NCBI GenBank assembly: GCA_903882805.1
Contig: CAIRYK010000037.1
Span: 1-64,000 of the forward strand
Direction: 5' to 3'
DNA length: 64,000 bases
Source of the DNA: an uncultured Bacteroidota bacterium
GTDB lineage: Bacteria; Bacteroidota; Bacteroidia; Chitinophagales; Chitinophagaceae
The number at the start of each line of letters is the position of its first letter. Within the stretch, counting starts at the first letter, position 1. Shown piece after piece: positions 58,228 through 64,000 of this stretch. The translations under genes were made by a program, and so were the position numbers. The notes beneath the pieces are model-generated. The model ran no database searches and had not been told where the DNA came from. It saw only the letters and a program-made list of their open reading frames with translations.

Positions 58228-60195
58228 ATGCTGAGCGCTTCACTGATTGCACTAATACCACTACTGCCGTTATTTAGCTTCACGCTTATAGCGCTGGTAG
58301 GGCGCAAAAACTTCCCCGGCCTCTGCGGCATACTGGGCACACTGTCTTTGCTTACCTCTTTTATACTGGCTGCTACGGTAGCTTACGACTACTTTTTTGT
58401 TGCAGGCAAGGTGGGCGACACCTATCAGCAACTGATTCCGCTGAAAATAAACTGGCTACAGTTTACCCCAAGCGTATCTATTGATCTGGGCATATTGCTC
58501 GACCCAATATCGGTTATGATGCTGGTGGTGGTAACGCTAATATCGCTCATGGTCCATTTTTATAGCCTTGGCTATATGAAGGGCGAGGAACGCTACGCGA
58601 CCTACTATTCGTACCTCGGTCTGTTTACGTTTTCAATGCTAGGACTGGTAATGTCGTCCAATATTTTTCAGATCTACATGTTTTGGGAGCTGGTGGGCGT
58701 ATCGTCTTACCTGTTGATAGGTTATTATTTCGATAAGCCATCGGCAGTGGCTGCCAGCAAAAAAGCGTTTATCGTTACCCGCTTTGCCGATCTCGGTTTT
58801 TTGATAGGCATACTGGTATTGAGCTACTACAGCGGCACCCTCGATTTCCAAACCATGATAGTGCGCCTCACCACCCCCACCGACCAATTGCATAATGTAG
58901 TTACCGCATCGTTCCTCGGTTGCTCAGCCCTTACCTGGGGCTTGTTGCTGGTGTTTATTGGCGGCGCAGGCAAGTCTGCTATGTTTCCTCTGCACATCTG
59001 GTTGCCAGACGCTATGGAGGGCCCCACACCGGTATCGGCCCTTATACATGCGGCCACCATGGTCGTTGCAGGTGTATTTCTCGTTGCTCGGCTGTTTCCT
59101 ATTTACGCGCTTTCGTGCCCATCGGCTTTGCAGGTGGTCACCTATGTAGGCGCGGCATCGTCGCTAATTGCAGCTCTGATAGCCTGCACCCAGACCGATA
59201 TAAAGCGCGTATTGGCCTACTCTACCATGTCGCAAATAGGGTATATGATGTTTGCATTGGGCGTATCTGGCTATGGCGGCGAACATGGCCTGGGCTATAT
59301 GGCTTCTATGTTCCACTTGTTTACACATGCTATGTTCAAGGCACTATTGTTCCTTGGCGCCGGCTCGGTGATACACTATGTACACAGCAACGAAATGAAA
59401 GACATGGGCGGACTGCGCAAGCTTATGCCCATAACACACATTACGTTTTTGGTAGCTTGTCTGGCTATTGCGGGCATACCGCCGTTTGCGGGCTTCTTCA
59501 GTAAAGAAGAAATATTGCAAGCCGCCTACCACGCCAACAAGGGCATTTTTGCGCTGGCCATAACCACTGCCGCTATTACCGCCTTCTATATGTTTAGGTT
59601 GTATTTCAGCATTTTCTGGAGTAAGACCTACCATGCCGCCCCAGCCGATCATGACGCCCACGGCAGCCATGACGACCACCACAGCCATGGCGAAGGACCG
59701 ATAACTATGCTACTTCCGCTCCTCCTATTGGGCGCGCTATCGGTAGGCGCTGGTTTTATACCATTTGGCAAGCTGGTAACCAGCGATGGGAAGGCGTTGA
59801 TATCTGAAATGCATATCACCTTTTCTATAGCCCCGGTATTGCTGGCTACGGCCGGTATTTTCATTGCCCTGTCGCTCTATAAAAAAGAGAACGCTACCCC
59901 GCAACGCATAGCCGATGGCATGGGCGGACTATACCGCGCCGCCTACCGTAAATTTTACATAGACGAGCTATATCTGTTCATCACCAAGAAAATAGTGTTT
60001 AACCTCATAGGCCGCCCTGCAGCCTGGATAGACCGCAACATAATAGATGGCCTCATGAATCTGTTGGCCACCGTAACCGGTAAAATATCACTACTCATCA
60101 AACAACTGCAATCGGGCAAGCTACAAGACTATGCAGCCTATTATTTTGCGGGAGTTATGGGGTTGGTAGTGGTGGTGGTGTATTGGTGGAGGTGA
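58228..60195 (+). CDS. nuoL: NADH-quinone oxidoreductase subunit L
   Basis: 'FYMFWELVGVSSYLLIGYYF'-like, 'GGAGKSAMFPLHIWLPDAMEGPTPVSALIHAATMVVAGVFL', 'KRVLAYSTMSQIGYMMFALG'. Confidence 0.96.
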   Translation: MLSASLIALIPLLPLFSFTLIALVGRKNFPGLCGILGTLSLLTSFILAATVAYDYFFVAGKVGDTYQQLIPLKINWLQFTPSVSIDLGILLDPISVMMLVVVTLISLMVHFYSLGYMKGEERYATYYSYLGLFTFSMLGLVMSSNIFQIYMFWELVGVSSYLLIGYYFDKPSAVAASKKAFIVTRFADLGFLIGILVLSYYSGTLDFQTMIVRLTTPTDQLHNVVTASFLGCSALTWGLLLVFIGGAGKSAMFPLHIWLPDAMEGPTPVSALIHAATMVVAGVFLVARLFPIYALSCPSALQVVTYVGAASSLIAALIACTQTDIKRVLAYSTMSQIGYMMFALGVSGYGGEHGLGYMASMFHLFTHAMFKALLFLGAGSVIHYVHSNEMKDMGGLRKLMPITHITFLVACLAIAGIPPFAGFFSKEEILQAAYHANKGIFALAITTAAITAFYMFRLYFSIFWSKTYHAAPADHDAHGSHDDHHSHGEGPITMLLPLLLLGALSVGAGFIPFGKLVTSDGKALISEMHITFSIAPVLLATAGIFIALSLYKKENATPQRIADGMGGLYRAAYRKFYIDELYLFITKKIVFNLIGRPAAWIDRNIIDGLMNLLATVTGKISLLIKQLQSGKLQDYAAYYFAGVMGLVVVVVYWWR

Positions 60196-60217
60196 TTACA
60201 AATAACCGAAATGAGCA

Positions 60218-60265
60218 TTATAATGTATATAGCCCGCGAAATTTCGCGGGCTATATACATTATAA
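60218..60265. repeat. 48-bp perfect palindrome (24-bp arms, no spacer) between convergent nuoL and lon
   Basis: TTATAATGTATATAGCCCGCGAAA|TTTCGCGGGCTATATACATTATAA equals its own reverse complement. Confidence 0.95.
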
Positions 60266-60281
60266 AAAAAACAATTACCCC

Positions 60282-62705
60282 TTACTTCTTCACCAACGCC
60301 AACTCCAGCACCTGTGCCGCATCTGTAACGTAGTGAAATGAGAGGCCCTTAATATATTCTTTGTTTATTTCGTCTACATCTTTTTCGTTTTGCTTGCACA
60401 TTATTATTTCCTTGATGCCGGCGCGCTTGGCTGCAAGTATTTTCTCTTTTATGCCGCCTACCGGTAGCACTATACCTCGCAGCGTTATCTCGCCGGTCAT
60501 GGCAATATAGGGCTTAACTTTGCGGCCGGTAAATGCCGACGCTAACGAGGTAAGCATGGTAATGCCGGCGCTTGGTCCGTCTTTAGGCACAGCGCCCTCC
60601 GGAACATGCACATGTATATTTTTCTCTTCAAATGCCGCATCGGCTATTTTCAAAGGCTCGGCATGGGCGCGCAAGTAAGAGAGGGCGGTGCTTACGCTTT
60701 CCTTCATCACATTGCCTAGGTTGCCGGTAAGCGTTAGTACGCCCTTGCCTTTAGATAAAGATGTTTCTATAAACAGTATGTCGCCGCCGGCGGCTGTCCA
60801 TGCCAGGCCAACCACTACTCCGGGCGGATGGCCCTTTGTGTACATATCATTGGTAAAGCGCGGTTTTCCCAGCGCTTGTTCTACTTGATCCATCGTAACG
60901 GTAGCGGGCACCTTCTCCTCCATGGCAACATGCTTGGCTACAGACCGCATCATAGCGGCCAGCAGCCTGTCCAGTTCGCGCACGCCGCTCTCGCGGGTGT
61001 ACTCTTGTATAATTTTCACAATCACCTTCTCCGAAAACTTGAGCGGCGTTTTCAGCAACCCATGTAGTTCTTTTTGTTTCGGTATAAGGTGGCGTTTGGC
61101 TATTTCCGTCTTTTCTTCCGGCGAATAGCCCGATAACTGAATAATTTCAAGACGGTCGCGCAGAGCTGGCTGTATATCGCTCAGACTGTTGGCTGTAGCA
61201 ATAAACAGCACCTTAGAGAGGTCGAACTCCAGTTCCAGATAGTTATCGTAAAACGAATTATTCTGCTCAGGATCCAGTATTTCCAGCAATGCCGACGATG
61301 GGTCGCCGCGGAAGTCTTTACCCAGTTTGTCTATTTCATCGAGTATAAAAACAGGGTTAGCGCTTTTTACCTTGCGCAGCGACTGTATTATGCGGCCGGG
61401 CATAGCGCCTATATAGGTCTTGCGGTGACCGCGCAGCTCGCTTTCATCGTGCAGGCCGCCGAGGCTAAGCCGCACATACTTACGGTGTATAGCGCTGGCT
61501 ATGCTTCGTCCCAGCGACGTTTTACCAATACCGGGAGGACCTACAAAGCACAATATCGGCGATTTCATATCTCCCTTCAGTTTCAGCACTGCCAGATATT
61601 CTACAATACGGTCTTTTATCTTATCCATACCGTAGTGGTCCTCATCCAGCACCTTTTGCGCCTTTTTCAGGTCGTAGCTATCTTCGGTATATGTTTTCCA
61701 CGGCAGGTCCAGCATCAGGTCCAGGTGGTTGTATATTACCGAATAGTCGGGCGTGGTGGGGTGCATGCGTTCCAGCTTCTCAATATTTTTCTTGAACAAC
61801 TCTTTTGCTGCATCGGTCCATTTCACGCCTTCAGCGCGTTTTTGCAAGTCTTTTATTTCGCGTTCGTTGGGGTCGCCGCCAAGTTCTTCGCGTATCGACT
61901 TCATTTGCTGTTGCAAGAAGTATTCGCGTTGCTGACGGTCTATATCGGCGCGTGTCTTGTTGGTAATTTCATTTTTCAGCTCCACCAGTTGCAATTCCGA
62001 CTGCAACAGTTGCAGCAATTTCTCAGCGCGCAGCGTTACGTCGTTTTCCTCCAGCATAGCCTGCTTTTCGGGCAGCTTTGCCGACAGATTAGAGGCCACA
62101 AAGTGCATCAAAAACGACTGCTGTTCAATATTGCGTAATACTATACCTGCTTCATTTGGAGAGTTGGGCGATTGCTGCGCTATACGCTCAGAATAATCTT
62201 TAATATTTGATATCAACGCATCGAAAGAAGCATCTTTTTGTGGATATATATCTTCGAGGTAGGAAACGCTGGCTGTGTAGTAAGGGTCGAGTTGCGTATA
62301 CTCTTCTATCTTGAAGCGCATACGCCCCATAATAAAGATCGTGATGTTGCCATCGGGCATTTTTATTTGTTTCACCACTTTGGCAAGGGTACCCACTCTG
62401 TATATGTCGTCGGGGTTAGGGTCGTCGTTAGCGCTATCTCTTTGCGCTACCACGCCAATCCACTTTCCGGATTTTTGCGCTTCGGCTATAGCTTTCACCG
62501 ATTTCTCGCGCGCTACAGTAATGGGTAAAACAACATTGGGAAACAATACGGTATTACGAAGGGCTATAATAGGCAAATCTGATGGCAAGGAGTTTCTTTC
62601 CTGCTCATCCATTTCATCTTCACCAAGCGGCACAATGGGCATAAACTCCATTTCTTGCTCACTTTGGCCTAAAAACATATCTAACATTGATCTTATTTCG
62701 GACAT
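60282..62705 (-). CDS. lon: ATP-dependent endopeptidase La (Lon)
   Basis: '[21 protein letters not shown]', '[20 protein letters not shown]' (catalytic Ser), '[15 protein letters not shown]'. Confidence 0.97.
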   Translation of the reverse strand: MSEIRSMLDMFLGQSEQEMEFMPIVPLGEDEMDEQERNSLPSDLPIIALRNTVLFPNVVLPITVAREKSVKAIAEAQKSGKWIGVVAQRDSANDDPNPDDIYRVGTLAKVVKQIKMPDGNITIFIMGRMRFKIEEYTQLDPYYTASVSYLEDIYPQKDASFDALISNIKDYSERIAQQSPNSPNEAGIVLRNIEQQSFLMHFVASNLSAKLPEKQAMLEENDVTLRAEKLLQLLQSELQLVELKNEITNKTRADIDRQQREYFLQQQMKSIREELGGDPNEREIKDLQKRAEGVKWTDAAKELFKKNIEKLERMHPTTPDYSVIYNHLDLMLDLPWKTYTEDSYDLKKAQKVLDEDHYGMDKIKDRIVEYLAVLKLKGDMKSPILCFVGPPGIGKTSLGRSIASAIHRKYVRLSLGGLHDESELRGHRKTYIGAMPGRIIQSLRKVKSANPVFILDEIDKLGKDFRGDPSSALLEILDPEQNNSFYDNYLELEFDLSKVLFIATANSLSDIQPALRDRLEIIQLSGYSPEEKTEIAKRHLIPKQKELHGLLKTPLKFSEKVIVKIIQEYTRESGVRELDRLLAAMMRSVAKHVAMEEKVPATVTMDQVEQALGKPRFTNDMYTKGHPPGVVVGLAWTAAGGDILFIETSLSKGKGVLTLTGNLGNVMKESVSTALSYLRAHAEPLKIADAAFEEKNIHVHVPEGAVPKDGPSAGITMLTSLASAFTGRKVKPYIAMTGEITLRGIVLPVGGIKEKILAAKRAGIKEIIMCKQNEKDVDEINKEYIKGLSFHYVTDAAQVLELALVKK

Positions 62706-62888
62706 TATGACAAAGTTACTTCCTATTTAGTTACAAATAAAGTAGGTAAAGATAATGGTCAATACTTATGCCAAAAGCAAAGACGCTGTAATTTTTGCAG
62801 CATATTACGCAACCAAAATGAACAGCCTGCGCTTAATCTCTAAAAAGAAGTTATCTGTGCATTGTTCTATCTTTGCCCAAACAAGGAT

Positions 62889-63665
62889 ATGAACCTTAAA
62901 TCCATAGTATTGCTTTTTGCTGCAGGCGTAGCATATACAACAACAACATTTGCAGCGCCAATAGCCGCAGATACTACCAAAGCATCGCAAACGGGGCTAC
63001 CCATCAGAAAACTGTATGTAGGTACCGCTTTCGATGGCGCTATTTTCTCTACGGCGCTCGTAGACAAAACTGATGCAAGCCTGATTCTGCCTGCGCCAGG
63101 AGGGCCTATTCCCTCTACCAAAACCCCGGTCTGGACGCCCCTGCGTTTTTCGCTTTTCTTAAATATAGGATTTACTTTCAATTACAACTTCAACCGACAT
63201 ATTGGCATATTTACAGGCATAGACGTAAAAAACATAGGCTACATAGAAGAAACCGAAAACGACCAAATGGTAAAACGTCGGAGCTATAATGCCGGAGCGC
63301 CGCTGGGCATACGTATAGGCAATATGGGCAAAAACAATGCGGCCTTTTTTATAGGCGGCGGCATAGACTATACCATAAACTATAAAGAGAAACGCTTCCT
63401 GAACCGCAACGAAAAATATGTGTACACTGAATGGTTCAGCTCTCGCACACCTACCTATATGCCGTATGTTTTTGCAGGAGTGTCGAACAAAAAAGGCTTG
63501 TCGCTAAAGGTGCAATACTACCCCAACGACTTCCTGAATCCGCGCCCCGGCGAAATGCGCAAAAATGTACGGATATTGGCCTTAAGTCTGGGATTCAATC
63601 TGCATCTGGATAAAGAGCCCGACTTTAAGTTTCCGCAGAAACCCACCCAAACAATAGCGTTGTAA
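62889..63665 (+). CDS. Outer-membrane beta-barrel hypothetical protein
   Basis: Signal peptide MNLKSIVLLFAAGVAYTTTTFA; repeated amphipathic strands; start at Met 62889. Confidence 0.65.
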   Translation: MNLKSIVLLFAAGVAYTTTTFAAPIAADTTKASQTGLPIRKLYVGTAFDGAIFSTALVDKTDASLILPAPGGPIPSTKTPVWTPLRFSLFLNIGFTFNYNFNRHIGIFTGIDVKNIGYIEETENDQMVKRRSYNAGAPLGIRIGNMGKNNAAFFIGGGIDYTINYKEKRFLNRNEKYVYTEWFSSRTPTYMPYVFAGVSNKKGLSLKVQYYPNDFLNPRPGEMRKNVRILALSLGFNLHLDKEPDFKFPQKPTQTIAL

Positions 63666-63704
63666 AACTCTGGCGCATGAAGCGCAGGCGCAAAATATTA
63701 CAGC

Positions 63705-64000
63705 ATGACAAAGAAGAAAACAATGGACGAACTGGGCCGTATAAGCCCCGAAGAAAGCAAGGGCGCAACCAAACACCCTATAATTGTAATACTAGACGAT
63801 GTGCGCAGCATGCACAATGTAGGGTCTACATTCCGCACCTGCGATGCGTTTGCGGTTACCGCTCTGTACTTGTGCGGCTACACGCCCACCCCGCCCCACC
63901 GCGACATAAATAAAACAGCGCTGGGAGCTACCGAAACCGTACACTGGCAACACTTCAGCAGCGCGGTAGAAGCTATAGGCTTTGCGCGCCAGCAAGGTTA
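63705..64000 (+). CDS. TrmH/SpoU-family RNA 2'-O-methyltransferase, truncated by window end
   Basis: Manual translation: MTKKKTMDELGRISPEESKGATKHPIIVILDDVRSMHNVGSTFRTCDAFAVTALYLCGYTPTPPHRDINKTALGATETV..., open to 64000; absent from ORF track because no stop lies in the window. Confidence 0.85.
   Translation, partial: MTKKKTMDELGRISPEESKGATKHPIIVILDDVRSMHNVGSTFRTCDAFAVTALYLCGYTPTPPHRDINKTALGATETVHWQHFSSAVEAIGFARQQG

Noticed and set aside
61425-62138. 237-aa plus-strand ORF opposite lon
   Set aside because: Antisense shadow of Lon, no motif support.

Overview
This 64 kb window looks like a Bacteroidota chromosome, probably Chitinophagaceae-like. The basis is TAnnTTTG-type promoters, T9SS C-terminal sorting domains, a uppS-bamA-ompH-ompH cluster and an S31e/THX mini-gene. 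Most of it is ordinary housekeeping sequence: hisS, secA, dapB, rsgA, uppS/bamA, lon, korAB-ferredoxin and nuo genes. I recognised no rRNA, tRNA or CRISPR locus. The most unusual structures are: (1) an IS200/RAYT-like Y1 (HUH) transposase bracketed by two inverted arrays of a 22-nt palindromic repeat at an almost exact 49-bp pitch; (2) a nuo (complex I) cluster lacking nuoE/F/G and nuoM/N locally, divergent from korA/korB plus ferredoxin, and split between nuoA and nuoB by a RelE/ParE-type toxin-antitoxin pair with its own consensus promoter; (3) a 3331-aa T9SS-exported protein with two beta-helix-like modules and seven tandem ~88-90 aa repeats; (4) a perfect 48-bp palindrome between convergent nuoL and lon; (5) small secreted or lipoprotein paralog pairs and a three-repeat DUF5648-like secreted protein. 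All calls come from reading the sequence and ORF translations; no database search was run.
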